Shown: piece by piece, positions 52,859 through 61,599 of the stretch
Layout of the letters: each line of letters starts with the position of its first letter
Position numbering within the stretch: position 1 is the first letter of the stretch
Assembly: GCA_900539845.1 (NCBI GenBank)
Contig: UQDP01000006.1
Location: forward strand, 1-64,000
Source of the DNA: an uncultured Oscillospiraceae bacterium
GTDB taxonomy: Bacteria; Bacillota; Clostridia; Oscillospirales; Acutalibacteraceae
DNA: 64,000 bases
Direction of reading: 5' to 3'
The notes under the pieces: model-generated
Seen by the model: the letters and a program-made list of their open reading frames with translations, nothing else
Database searches by the model: none
What the model was told of the DNA's origin: nothing
Program-made: the position numbers and the translations under genes

Positions 52859-54336
52859 TATTTGATCACGAATTTAACAATACTGCATGGCGGCAGCTTG
52901 GCTGTGAAGCCCGTGTCGTTTGCTTTGAAATCGTTAAATTCTTTTTCAGTGACTGCATATTTATTTTCAAAGCAGTTGCCGTCGGTAATCTTTCCCGTTA
53001 TAATCGTTGCTTTCACGGATTGAACATCTGTGTGTGCGATTTCACAGTCGATTTCAGCGCTGTGAACCGGGCAGGTATTGACAATTGTGGAATAAATCAC
53101 GCCGTTTTCATCCACAGAAGCGGATTCAATAAGCTGAGGTGCGGTCTCGCTGTTTACAGTTCTTTCGGGTGTTGTGATATAAGAGCCGAGAAGCGTGTTG
53201 TTCTGATGCTCCTTAAACATCTTAAACACATAATAAGTCGGCGTAAGCACCATATCTTCTCCATCCGTGAGCGCAACAGACTGAAGCACGTTAACAGTCT
53301 GCGCAATGTTTGCCATTTTTACTCTGTCCGCATGTTTATTGAAAATATTAAGCGTGAGAGCGGCAACAACAGCGTCGCGCATCGTGCTGAGCTGGTAAAG
53401 AAATCCGGGATTGGTGCCCGGCTCAACGTCATACCACGTACCCCATTCGTCAACGATAAGCCCCACTCTGTGTGCAGGATCGTGACGGCTCATGATCTCG
53501 CAATGCCTTGTTATGATGCTTTCCATTTTATAGGCTTTGGCTATCGTGCTGAAATACTCGTTCTCGTCAAAATCAGTGGACGAGCCTTTCTTCTGCCAGT
53601 TTCCTGTGGGAACGGTATAGTAATGCAGCGATATTCCGTTTGCCTTATTTTTCACTTTCTGCATAAGCTTATCCGTCCAGCCGTAATCCTCGGCGTTCGG
53701 ACCGCAGGCAACTCGATAGATCTTTTTATCAGGATCGTAATCACGCACATATGTGTTATATCTTTTAAACAGATCGGCATAATATTCAGCGTCCATATTT
53801 CCGCCGCAGCCCCAGCTTTCATTGCCGACGCCGAAATATTTTACTTCCCATGGCTCTTTTCTGCCGTTTTCGGTACGCAGACGAGCCATAGGCGAATCGC
53901 CGTCAAAGGTCATATACTCGACCCACTCGTTCATTTCCTGAACTGTGCCCGAGCCGACATTTCCGTTTATATAAGCGTCGCAACCAAGCTGGCGGCAAAG
54001 TTCAAAAAACTCATGAGTTCCGAAAGAATTATCTTCAACGACACCGCCCCAATGTGTGTTGACCATTTTTTTACGCTTATTTTTATCGCCGATACCGTCT
54101 TTCCAGTGATATTCATCCGCAAAGCATCCGCCCGGCCAGCGTAAAACGGGAATGCCCATGTCCTTAAGAGCGTGAACAACGTCAGCACGCATTCCGTTTA
54201 CATTGGGAATCTTGGAGTTTTCACCTACATAAAGACCTTCATAAATACATCTGCCGAGATGTTCCGAAAAATGGCCGTAGATGTCTTTGCTGATTCTGCT
54301 GATTTTATGATTGGGATTGATAAGATATTTTTCCAT
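52858..54336 (-). CDS. abfA: Alpha-L-arabinofuranosidase, glycoside hydrolase family 51
   Basis: A 492-residue intracellular glycosidase that releases arabinose from arabino-oligosaccharides. The family hallmark [11 protein letters not shown] holds the acid/base Glu173, and the nucleophile Glu297 is in VDEWGTW. The N-terminus ([18 protein letters not shown]) and [18 protein letters not shown] (key part [10 protein letters not shown]) match GH51. No signal peptide is present. ATG 54336 lies 8 nt from GAGGT; ATG 54342 is only 2 nt away. No arabinose transporter is nearby. Confidence 0.93.
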   Translation of the reverse strand: MEKYLINPNHKISRISKDIYGHFSEHLGRCIYEGLYVGENSKIPNVNGMRADVVHALKDMGIPVLRWPGGCFADEYHWKDGIGDKNKRKKMVNTHWGGVVEDNSFGTHEFFELCRQLGCDAYINGNVGSGTVQEMNEWVEYMTFDGDSPMARLRTENGRKEPWEVKYFGVGNESWGCGGNMDAEYYADLFKRYNTYVRDYDPDKKIYRVACGPNAEDYGWTDKLMQKVKNKANGISLHYYTVPTGNWQKKGSSTDFDENEYFSTIAKAYKMESIITRHCEIMSRHDPAHRVGLIVDEWGTWYDVEPGTNPGFLYQLSTMRDAVVAALTLNIFNKHADRVKMANIAQTVNVLQSVALTDGEDMVLTPTYYVFKMFKEHQNNTLLGSYITTPERTVNSETAPQLIESASVDENGVIYSTIVNTCPVHSAEIDCEIAHTDVQSVKATIITGKITDGNCFENKYAVTEKEFNDFKANDTGFTAKLPPCSIVKFVIK

Positions 54337-54403
54337 ATACATGACCTCATTTAAAATTATAGAATAAAACTACCATAAAGCATATATTATTGTCAACAAC
54401 AAA

Positions 54404-54432
54404 TTGACTTCATCTCGATTTTATTTTACAAT
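54404..54432 (+). promoter_or_regulatory. Sigma-A promoter of the Xaa-Pro peptidase gene
   Basis: TTGACT (54404-54409), 17 nt, TACAAT (54427-54432), within 20 nt of the ATG, leaving a leader of only about 10 nt. A divergent TTGACA (minus, 54391-54396) may serve abfA but its -10 is unclear. Confidence 0.62.
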
Positions 54433-54448
54433 ATTTACGGTGATATAA

Positions 54449-55516
54449 ATGAGAAAAGAAAAAGCTGTTGAATTAATAAATAATCTTAACGCCGACGCTC
54501 TGTTGCTGCTCAATGAAAGTAACATGCACTATTTCTGCGGCTTTTCACCGAGCGAAGGCGTTGTTTTCATTTTAAAAGACGGCGAAGGATTTCACATTGT
54601 TGACTCAAGATATACTGAAGCAGCGCAGAATCACGCGAAAGAAACGGGGCTTAAAGTTATTGAAATTGAACTTTCTTTTAAGGATACCGTTTCAGATATT
54701 TGCAGAAAAACAAATGTTAGAACGATCGCCTTTGAGGATGAGACTATAACTTTAAAGCAATACAATTCATTCCGCGATGCCACAGGATGCGACTTTATCG
54801 GTATAGGCGATTCGCTTATGCGGATCAGGAACGTGAAAGAGCCTGTTGAGATAGAATATATGATAGAAGCAAACAGAATTGCTGAAAAAAGCCTTGCTGA
54901 ACTGCTCAACCACATAAGGCCGGGAAAGACTGAAAAGGAACTTCAGGCATATTTCGATTACATAATGATGCGAAACGGCTCTGACGGTGTTTCCTTTGAT
55001 ACGATCCTGCTGACCGGAGCACACACCTCCCTGCCCCATGGTGTACCGAGCAGCAGAAAAGTCAAACGAGGCGACTTTGTGCTGATAGACTTCGGCGCAA
55101 CATATAAAGGCTATCATTCGGATATGACAAGAACCTTTGCCGTAGGCGAAGCCGACAGTGAAATGAAAGAAATGTATGAGTTAGTGCTGAACGCTCAGCT
55201 TGCCGGAATAAACGCGCTCAAGCCCGGCATAAAATGCGCTGAAGTGTATAAAGCCGCATACGATGTGCTTGAGAAAAAGAAAATGGGCAGATTTTTCAGA
55301 CATTCACTGGGTCACGGCGTGGGTCTGGATATACACGAAGGATTCAACGCTTCGCCGAGAAGCAAGGATGCTTTTGAACCCGGCAACACAACTTCCATTG
55401 AACCTGGAATCTATATCCCGGATCAATTCGGAATAAGAATAGAAGATGTCTGCCTTGTAACCGAGAACGGAAATAAAGATATATCAACGTTTGATAAGGC
55501 ATTAAACATTATTTGA
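54449..55516 (+). CDS. Xaa-Pro aminopeptidase/dipeptidase, M24 family
   Basis: A 355-residue metallopeptidase that cleaves peptides with proline in second position. The N-terminal creatinase-like domain (LNADALLLLNESNMHYFCGFSP) is followed by the pita-bread domain with metal ligands in IDFGATYKGYHSDMTR, the HSLGHGVGLDIHE histidine motif, SIEPGIYIP and RIEDV. It is cytoplasmic, as no signal is seen, and it is monocistronic on the plus strand. Confidence 0.93.
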   Translation: MRKEKAVELINNLNADALLLLNESNMHYFCGFSPSEGVVFILKDGEGFHIVDSRYTEAAQNHAKETGLKVIEIELSFKDTVSDICRKTNVRTIAFEDETITLKQYNSFRDATGCDFIGIGDSLMRIRNVKEPVEIEYMIEANRIAEKSLAELLNHIRPGKTEKELQAYFDYIMMRNGSDGVSFDTILLTGAHTSLPHGVPSSRKVKRGDFVLIDFGATYKGYHSDMTRTFAVGEADSEMKEMYELVLNAQLAGINALKPGIKCAEVYKAAYDVLEKKKMGRFFRHSLGHGVGLDIHEGFNASPRSKDAFEPGNTTSIEPGIYIPDQFGIRIEDVCLVTENGNKDISTFDKALNII

Positions 55517-55539
55517 TAAATTCATTGCAAACAGAAAAA

Positions 55540-55572
55540 CGGCGCGGATAAAATCCGCGCCGCAATTTTTTA
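55540..55572. terminator. Terminator shared by the peptidase gene and copA
   Basis: CGGCGCGGAT (55540-55549) and ATCCGCGCCG (55553-55562) pair around AAA, with a T tract on the plus strand and T residues on the minus strand. Confidence 0.9.
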
Positions 55573-58074
55573 TTATCTAACAGTTTTTATATATTTATAT
55601 CCTGCACCCTCAACAGCAGCCCTGATTGCCTCATCTTCAGCGTCTCCGCTTTCGATATAGGCCTTTTTCGCGTTATGGTCGGCTTTAACCTTAACCCCGA
55701 TTTTATTAAGCGCCTCTGTCACGTGAGCCTCGCAGTGTTCGCACATCATGCCGTCGATTTCAATGTAAGGCTTCTTTTCTTTTTTGAAAATACTCATATC
55801 GATTTCTCCTTTTTTTGATTTTTTATATATCGGCTTATCTATATTTACAAGATTAAGCCTTAACGCATTCATTACCACACAAAAGCTTGAAAGACTCATT
55901 GCCGCAGCAGCAATCATTGGATTCAGTGTTATTCCGAAAGCCGGATAAAGTATTCCGGCGGCAATCGGTATGCCGATAATATTGTATATGAACGCCCAAA
56001 AAAGATTTTCCTTAATATTAAGAATAACCCGCCTTGACAGTGAGATTGCTTTCGGAATATCGTGCGGATCGCTTTTCATAAGAACAACATCCGCAGCATC
56101 TATCGCCACATCGGTGCCTGCCCCGATCGCTATTCCCGTATCTGCTCTTGTAAGCGCAGGCGCGTCATTGATTCCGTCTCCTACCATAGCAACATTACCG
56201 AAATCCGAAAGCATACGGACTTTTTCTTCCTTGCCGTCCGGCAGGACTTTCGCGATTACATTTTTGATTCCGACTTCGCCGGCGATGGCATTGGCGGTCT
56301 CTTCATTATCGCCTGTGATCATAACGGGAGTGATGCCCATTTTTTTAAGGTCCGAAACAGCCTTTTTACTTGTTTCTTTGACCGTGTCCGCAACGGCAAT
56401 CAGACCCAGAAATGTGCCATCGACAGAAAAATAAAGCGGTGTTTTTCCTTTGGAAGAAAGCTGCTTTGCTTGATCGAGATAATCATTTGGAATATTGCAG
56501 TTTTCAGAAATATATTTATCGTTTCCGGCATAGACTTTCAAACCGCAGACCGTTCCGAACAGTCCGTTTCCGGCGACGGTTTTTGCGTTTTCACATTTCT
56601 CAAGCTTTATATTTTCGGCTGCGCAATACTGGATCACAGCCTTTGAAAGAGGATGCTCGCTTTTGCTCTCAAGCGCGTATGCATACTTCAACAGCCTCTC
56701 TCTATCATCGGAAACGATATCGGTAACCGACGGATTTCCCTCCGTTACCGTACCTGTTTTATCAAGGCAGACAACATCTGTTTTGCCGCAGACTTCAAGA
56801 CTTTCCGCAGTTTTAAACAAGATCCCGTTTTTAGCGCCTTTGCCGCTGCCCACCATGATTGCTACCGGCGTTGCCAGACCAAGCGCGCAAGGGCAGCTTA
56901 TAACAAGCACCGAAATACCGCGTGCAAGTACAAATCCGGCGCTCTGACCTGCAAGGATCCAGCCGATCATCGTTATCACGCTTATTGCGATAACTAAGGG
57001 AACGAATATTCCTGAAACTTTGTCCGCGATCTTGGCTATCGGCGCTTTTGTGGCGGAAGCATCGGATACCATCTGTATTATTTTGGAAAGCGCAGTGTCC
57101 TCCCCCACTGAAGTTGCGCGGCACTCAATAAATCCCGAACGGTTTATTGTTGCGGCAGAGACCTTGTCGCCCGCTGTTCGGTCAACGGGAATGCTTTCCC
57201 CTGTTAAAGCGGATTCGTCAATTGCGCTCTCGCCTTTTAAAATAACACCGTCAACAGGGATGCTTTCCCCTGCTCTGACAACGAAAATATCTCCAACATT
57301 GACATCCTCGGCAGGTATTTTGACCTCCTTGCCGTCTCTTATCACAACGGCAGTATCGGGCGCGAGCTTCATCAGGCTTTTAAGAGCGTCGGTCGTTCTG
57401 CCTTTTGAATAGGCTTCCAATGTTTTGCCTACTGTTATCAGCGTTAAAATCATTGCAGAAGATTCAAAATAGAAATTGCTGTGCATATGATCGTGAGCAG
57501 CATCCATATTTCCGTTTGATATCTCAATCGTCATGATAAACATAACTACAAGGCTGTAAACAAGCGCGGCGCCTGATCCGAGAGCCACAAGTGTGTCCAT
57601 ATTGGGTGCGCGGTGTATAAGTCCTTTAAAGCCGCTGATAAAGAATTTTTGATTTATAACCATGACTGCGGCAGTCAGCACAAGCTGAAACAGCGCGATT
57701 CCCATGGCGTTTCCGTCAAGAAAGGACGGAACAGGCCATCCCCACATCATGTGTCCCATAGACACATACATAAGCGGAATCAAAAGCACAACAGAAGCAA
57801 CAAGACGTTTTACCATTTTAGGCGTTTCATTATCTTTGAGCTCGTCTGCCCTGTTGTTCTTTTTTTCAGTCTTTGAACCTTGCAGCGACGCGCCGTACCC
57901 GGCATTTTCAACGGCTTTTATGATCTCTTCACTGGTAGCTTCACCGTCAACAATCATTGAATTTGTAAGCAGGTTGACCGAACATGAGCTGACATCATCC
58001 AGTGATGAAACAGCTTTTTCCACTCGTGCGGAGCACGCGGCACAGGTCATCCCGGTAACATCATATTTTGCCAT
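55573..58074 (-). CDS. copA: Copper-exporting P1B-type ATPase with fused C-terminal CopZ-like domain
   Basis: An 833-residue copper efflux pump. The N-terminal metal-binding domain has Cys11-x-x-Cys14 (GMTCAACS). Then come eight helices, the actuator motif TGES, the membrane CPC (Cys394-Pro-Cys396), DKTGTVTEG with the phosphorylated Asp, and GDGINDAPAL. After the last helices a linker KKSKKGEIDM leads into a second heavy-metal domain, residues 760-833, with GMMCEHCEAHV (Cys778, Cys781). A C-terminal metal-binding domain is unusual. It follows csoR by 20 nt and shares its operon. Confidence 0.95.
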   Translation of the reverse strand: MAKYDVTGMTCAACSARVEKAVSSLDDVSSCSVNLLTNSMIVDGEATSEEIIKAVENAGYGASLQGSKTEKKNNRADELKDNETPKMVKRLVASVVLLIPLMYVSMGHMMWGWPVPSFLDGNAMGIALFQLVLTAAVMVINQKFFISGFKGLIHRAPNMDTLVALGSGAALVYSLVVMFIMTIEISNGNMDAAHDHMHSNFYFESSAMILTLITVGKTLEAYSKGRTTDALKSLMKLAPDTAVVIRDGKEVKIPAEDVNVGDIFVVRAGESIPVDGVILKGESAIDESALTGESIPVDRTAGDKVSAATINRSGFIECRATSVGEDTALSKIIQMVSDASATKAPIAKIADKVSGIFVPLVIAISVITMIGWILAGQSAGFVLARGISVLVISCPCALGLATPVAIMVGSGKGAKNGILFKTAESLEVCGKTDVVCLDKTGTVTEGNPSVTDIVSDDRERLLKYAYALESKSEHPLSKAVIQYCAAENIKLEKCENAKTVAGNGLFGTVCGLKVYAGNDKYISENCNIPNDYLDQAKQLSSKGKTPLYFSVDGTFLGLIAVADTVKETSKKAVSDLKKMGITPVMITGDNEETANAIAGEVGIKNVIAKVLPDGKEEKVRMLSDFGNVAMVGDGINDAPALTRADTGIAIGAGTDVAIDAADVVLMKSDPHDIPKAISLSRRVILNIKENLFWAFIYNIIGIPIAAGILYPAFGITLNPMIAAAAMSLSSFCVVMNALRLNLVNIDKPIYKKSKKGEIDMSIFKKEKKPYIEIDGMMCEHCEAHVTEALNKIGVKVKADHNAKKAYIESGDAEDEAIRAAVEGAGYKYIKTVR
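55795..55816 (-). promoter_or_regulatory. Internal ribosome binding site and ATG before the CopZ-like domain of CopA
   Basis: Within copA, seven A then GGAG (minus, 55806-55816) lie 8 nt before an in-frame ATG at 55797. Translation from it would give a free 74-residue copper-chaperone-like protein (55573-55797) with the CxxC metal site. The site is as good as many true starts in this window. It may also be a relic of a separate copZ gene joined to copA by loss of a stop codon. Confidence 0.5.
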
Positions 58075-58094
58075 ACGGATTTCCTTTCGTTATT

Positions 58095-58394
58095 TCATTT
58101 CAGCAGTTTCTGAAGCGTTGCTATCAGATCATCAACCGTTTCATATTTTCCCTCTTTAATATCTTGCTCAACACAGGTCTTAATATGATTTGAAAGCAGT
58201 TCACGGTTGAATGCGTTAAGAGCACTGGACGCCGCTGCCGCCTGAGTGATTATATCGGTACAGTATGCGTTGCTTTCAACCATTCTTTTGATTCCTCTGA
58301 TCTGACCCTCTATTCTGTTTAAACGATTAATAAGCGATCGGTATTCACTTTCGCTACGCTCTTTCGTTTTGTGTGAACAATTACACTCCTGCAT
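58095..58394 (-). CDS. csoR: Copper-sensing repressor CsoR
   Basis: A 99-residue all-helical repressor. The copper ligands fit CsoR: Cys45 (NAYCTDIITQ), His70 and Cys74 (NHIKTC), with the same 25- and 4-residue spacings as the model protein. RLNRIEGQIRGIKRM is the family DNA-binding segment. When copper binds it leaves its operators and copA is expressed. An extra N-terminal Cys pair (CNC) with His8 is present. Operators lie immediately upstream. Confidence 0.95.
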   Translation of the reverse strand: MQECNCSHKTKERSESEYRSLINRLNRIEGQIRGIKRMVESNAYCTDIITQAAAASSALNAFNRELLSNHIKTCVEQDIKEGKYETVDDLIATLQKLLK

Positions 58395-58415
58395 TTCATT
58401 TTCCCCTTTGCCATT

Positions 58416-58465
58416 ATACCCCCATTGGGTATTTATATTATATACCCCTTTAGGGTATTTGTCAA
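58416..58465 (-). promoter_or_regulatory. csoR-copA promoter with two CsoR operators
   Basis: Minus-strand TTGACA (58460-58465), 17 nt, TATAAT (58437-58442), a perfect consensus. The spacer contains ATACCCTAAAGGGGTAT (58442-58458), and a second box, ATACCCAATGGGGGTAT (58416-58432), lies downstream of the -10. Both fit the CsoR operator form TACCC-n-GGGTA and would block polymerase when CsoR binds. Confidence 0.88.
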
Positions 58466-58468
58466 GAT

Positions 58469-58496
58469 AAAAAAACAGCTCCTTTTAAAGGAGCTG
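58469..58496 (-). terminator. Terminator after the DUF368 gene
   Basis: CAGCTCCTTT and AAAGGAGCTG form a 10-bp hairpin with a tight loop (58476-58496), followed on the minus strand by seven T. It separates DUF368 from the copper promoter. Confidence 0.9.
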
Positions 58497-58513
58497 AATG
58501 ATTCTTTCTATAT

Positions 58514-59401
58514 TTATTTTTCCGGCACTGTGACCTTGCTGTTGAATTTATCAAGCACAAGTGCGATCACAACACCGGCAGCTATACAAACAATATTTAT
58601 AACTGCTTCCTTAATACCTGAAGCAAAGCTTTTAAAAGGAATGATAACAATCGTTGCGGCAATAACGATTCCGATTATGCCGTGGAAAGCAACCGAGTAA
58701 TGCCTATTCATAAGCGTGTCAATCGCTTTTGCGAGAAGTATAACGGTTATCAAACCGCCTATTCCGGCAGGAATAAGCACGCTGAAATCAAGATTGCCGA
58801 TACCTTCAACAAGCGGTGTATAAAGACCGAGCGGCATAAGCAGTGTGGAAAAGCTCATTCCGGGAGCTATAACACTGAGTGCAATACAGAAACCGCAGAA
58901 AATATACCATCCGAAATTCGGTTCTATCTTCACATTGACTGCATTCAGACCAAGCAGCAGAGCCAGCACAACAACGAAACAGATCCCGAGAGATATGAAA
59001 GAGCCTTTGCTTCTGCCTTTTTGACCTGCTTCACGGAAAAGCGACGGAAGCATTCCCGCTATCAGACCCACAAACAGACAGACCGACGGATCCGGGTATT
59101 TATTCAGAAGAAATCCGAGCAGCTTTGATATGGCTAGAAAGCCCACACCTATGCCGATCACAACGGGAATCAGGAGCTTGGCGTGCTTTTTGATTGCTTT
59201 AAACGGATGGGAAAGCAGTTCCATAATAGGTCTGTAAACTCCGAAAACAACACAGAGAACGCCTCCCGAGATTCCCGGAAGAACCGCTCCGAGACCTATA
59301 AACGCTCCATGAATGAGTCTCATGATGATTTCGCCGATGCCGGATCTCTTTTCAACACCGGCATTATTATCTGTAATCTCTTTATGATTATCACTGTTCA
59401 T
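58514..59401 (-). CDS. DUF368 membrane protein (undecaprenyl-phosphate transporter family)
   Basis: A 295-residue polytopic protein, about eight to ten helices. Family signatures GAVLPGISGGVLCVVFGVYRP and VIAPGMSFSTLLMPLG form two inverted half-repeats. DUF368 proteins such as PopT were recently shown to recycle undecaprenyl phosphate across the membrane, so a wall-lipid role is likely. ATG 59401 follows AGGAG by 8 nt. The upstream oxidoreductase gene ends 12 nt before, so the two share an operon. Confidence 0.88.
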   Translation of the reverse strand: MNSDNHKEITDNNAGVEKRSGIGEIIMRLIHGAFIGLGAVLPGISGGVLCVVFGVYRPIMELLSHPFKAIKKHAKLLIPVVIGIGVGFLAISKLLGFLLNKYPDPSVCLFVGLIAGMLPSLFREAGQKGRSKGSFISLGICFVVVLALLLGLNAVNVKIEPNFGWYIFCGFCIALSVIAPGMSFSTLLMPLGLYTPLVEGIGNLDFSVLIPAGIGGLITVILLAKAIDTLMNRHYSVAFHGIIGIVIAATIVIIPFKSFASGIKEAVINIVCIAAGVVIALVLDKFNSKVTVPEK

Positions 59402-59412
59402 AATCTTCACTC

Positions 59413-61470
59413 CTAAATCGATTTTACAAGCTGATATGCGCTTTCGGTCGCATTATATATTCTTCCTGTCTTATCACAGTCACCTATTGCGTACACATTT
59501 TTATACTTCACTTTCAGCTCGTTATACAAGGCGTTATCGGGACGGACTCCCATAGAAAGTACGATCAGATCGCAGTCAATATTGTATTTTCTATTATTCT
59601 TCAGATCCTCGACCGATATCCCTCCCGGAAGTATGTCGGAGAGCTTCGTTGATGTATAAAACTTTGTTCCGGCAGCTTTCAGCTTTGGCAACGCATCATC
59701 AAGCTGCTGAAACCAAGCACCGGGAGCTATTTTATCTGCCATTTCAATAATCGAAACACTGTTTTTGAGTTCACAAAGCAGCTCCGATGTTTCCAGGCCT
59801 GTCATTCCCGAACCTATCACGCAGATCTTTTTGCCCTGCGGCTTAACCGAACCATTTAGGATCTCGGTTACAGTTACAACATTCTCTTTGCTGAAAGCGG
59901 CAGGCTTAACAGCATTGCCGCCTGTTGCAACAATAATATATTCGGGATGATAAGACTCTATGACATCCGCATCGGCAGTCACGCCGTATTTGATTTTTGC
60001 GCCGTTAGCGATTGCATTTGCTTCAAGGTCTTCGGCACACCAATGAAGCTTTTCTTTATGCGGCGGTTTATCGGCAAGGTTTATCTGACCGCCGGCACAC
60101 TCGTCTTTTTCGAGCACCTTAACATCAAACCCGCGTTTAGCAAGCAGTTCCGCGGCGGTTAAACCCGCAACACCCGCACCGATGATAACCACTTTTCTGC
60201 CGTTTCCGTTATCAGGCAGTTTTTCGTTTTCCCTGCCGACAAACGGATTTACCGAACAATGTCCGTGCGTGCCTGTATACGCACCGTTCATCATGCTTTC
60301 AAAGCAATAGAGACAACAGATGCACCTTTTGATCTCATTTTCTTTACCGTCCTGAACCTTTCGGCACCAATACGGATCCGCTATATGCGGTCTGCCAAGC
60401 GAAACGAAATCCTGAATTCCGCTCTCAAGCTGTTTTTCTGCCTGTTCGGGAGAACGGATTAAATTAGCAGCGATAACAGGAATATCAACAGATTTCTTCA
60501 CTTCTTCAGCAAGATTGCTTCGCCATCCGCACTCAAAAGTGGTCGGTTCAAGCCAATAGTTAAAGGTGTCATACGCGCCGGAGGAAACATCAATCGCGTC
60601 AATGCCTTTTTTCTCAAGCATTTGCGCCATCTTAACACCCTCGTCAAGTGTATAGCCCCTGCCCTTCTGCCCTATTCTTTCATACATTTCATCAACGGTC
60701 AGACGAACGATAAGCGGAAAATCAGATCCGCATTTCGCGCGGACATTATCGATGATCTCATTCAGAAATCTCATTCTGTTCTGAAGAGAACCTCCGTATT
60801 CATCTGTTCTGTGATTCGTTGCAGGGGATAAAAACTGCTGAATCAAATAACCGTGGCTCGCATGAAGCTCAACACCGTCACAGCCGGCTTTCTTCACTCT
60901 CAAAGCGGCGTCTCCGAACTGTGAAATGATCTTTTTGATCTGCTTTACAGTCAAGGCTTTATTGGAACTTTCGGCAAATTTACTTTTATCCGTTTTGCTC
61001 GGCGCAACGGTCTTAAAAAACAGATTCTTTTCAACCAATTTTTTACCGAGCGGAACGATTTTGCCGTACAGAAGCTTTGAATATGAATCTCCGGGCATTA
61101 TCTTATCCATTGCAACCGATATCGGAACGGTATTGATCATTAGATTGACATTCTGCCGTCCCGGGTGATGAAGCTCAACAAAAAGCTTTGCACCATGTTT
61201 GTGAATACGGTCTGCAAGACGTTTTATTGAAGGAATATTTCTGTCCGCTGAAGCCGAAAGCTGACCGAAAGAGGATGCGCCGGTCAGATCGTTCACCCTG
61301 GTTATTTCCGTAATGATGAGACCAGTACCGCCCTTTGCGCGCTCCTCGTAATAATTTATCATCTGCTCGGTGGCATCACCGTTAAAGGTGCCGAAGCCCA
61401 TAAGCATCGGCGCCATAACAACTCGGTTTTTGATCTCACAGTTTCCTATTTTCATAGGACTGAAAAGCAT
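59413..61470 (-). CDS. NADH:flavin oxidoreductase, old yellow enzyme/2,4-dienoyl-CoA reductase type
   Basis: A 685-residue flavoenzyme. An N-terminal FMN barrel (MLFSPMKIGNCEIKNRVVMAPM, HASHGYLIQQFLSP) is followed by an iron-sulfur segment with CICCLYC and a distant HCSVNP, then a FAD/NAD(H) domain with GAGVAGLTAAELLAKRG and GSGMTGLETSELL. Such enzymes reduce enoates, bile-acid or aromatic substrates in gut anaerobes. The -10 box lies at 61514, so starts upstream of it are impossible; ATG 61470 is chosen, although its ribosome site is poor. A GTG at 61491 is an alternative. Confidence 0.88.
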   Translation of the reverse strand: MLFSPMKIGNCEIKNRVVMAPMLMGFGTFNGDATEQMINYYEERAKGGTGLIITEITRVNDLTGASSFGQLSASADRNIPSIKRLADRIHKHGAKLFVELHHPGRQNVNLMINTVPISVAMDKIMPGDSYSKLLYGKIVPLGKKLVEKNLFFKTVAPSKTDKSKFAESSNKALTVKQIKKIISQFGDAALRVKKAGCDGVELHASHGYLIQQFLSPATNHRTDEYGGSLQNRMRFLNEIIDNVRAKCGSDFPLIVRLTVDEMYERIGQKGRGYTLDEGVKMAQMLEKKGIDAIDVSSGAYDTFNYWLEPTTFECGWRSNLAEEVKKSVDIPVIAANLIRSPEQAEKQLESGIQDFVSLGRPHIADPYWCRKVQDGKENEIKRCICCLYCFESMMNGAYTGTHGHCSVNPFVGRENEKLPDNGNGRKVVIIGAGVAGLTAAELLAKRGFDVKVLEKDECAGGQINLADKPPHKEKLHWCAEDLEANAIANGAKIKYGVTADADVIESYHPEYIIVATGGNAVKPAAFSKENVVTVTEILNGSVKPQGKKICVIGSGMTGLETSELLCELKNSVSIIEMADKIAPGAWFQQLDDALPKLKAAGTKFYTSTKLSDILPGGISVEDLKNNRKYNIDCDLIVLSMGVRPDNALYNELKVKYKNVYAIGDCDKTGRIYNATESAYQLVKSI

Positions 61471-61513
61471 GTCGTAAGAAATAGCTATCACCGCACTTTC
61501 AATCAATATATAG

Positions 61514-61542
61514 AGTATAACATTTAAACTTAAGTAAATCAA
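61514..61542 (-). promoter_or_regulatory. Probable sigma-A promoter of the flavin oxidoreductase gene
   Basis: Minus-strand TTGATT (61537-61542), 17 nt, TATACT (61514-61519). It overlaps the end of the terminator of the gene upstream. Confidence 0.62.
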
Positions 61543-61570
61543 TAAAAAAGCACCGATTTAACGGTGCTTT
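61543..61570 (-). terminator. Terminator after the zinc-ribbon membrane protein gene
   Basis: AGCACCG (61549-61555) pairs with CGGTGCT (61562-61568); on the minus strand it is followed by six T. Confidence 0.85.
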
Positions 61571-61599
61571 TATCATAACTTAATCATTCTTTACAATGA

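Noticed and set aside
53020..54144. Long plus-strand open frame (374 codons) opposite the arabinofuranosidase gene
   Set aside because: It lies fully within a clear GH51 gene on the other strand, lacks a family match and has implausible composition; it is an antisense shadow of codon bias.
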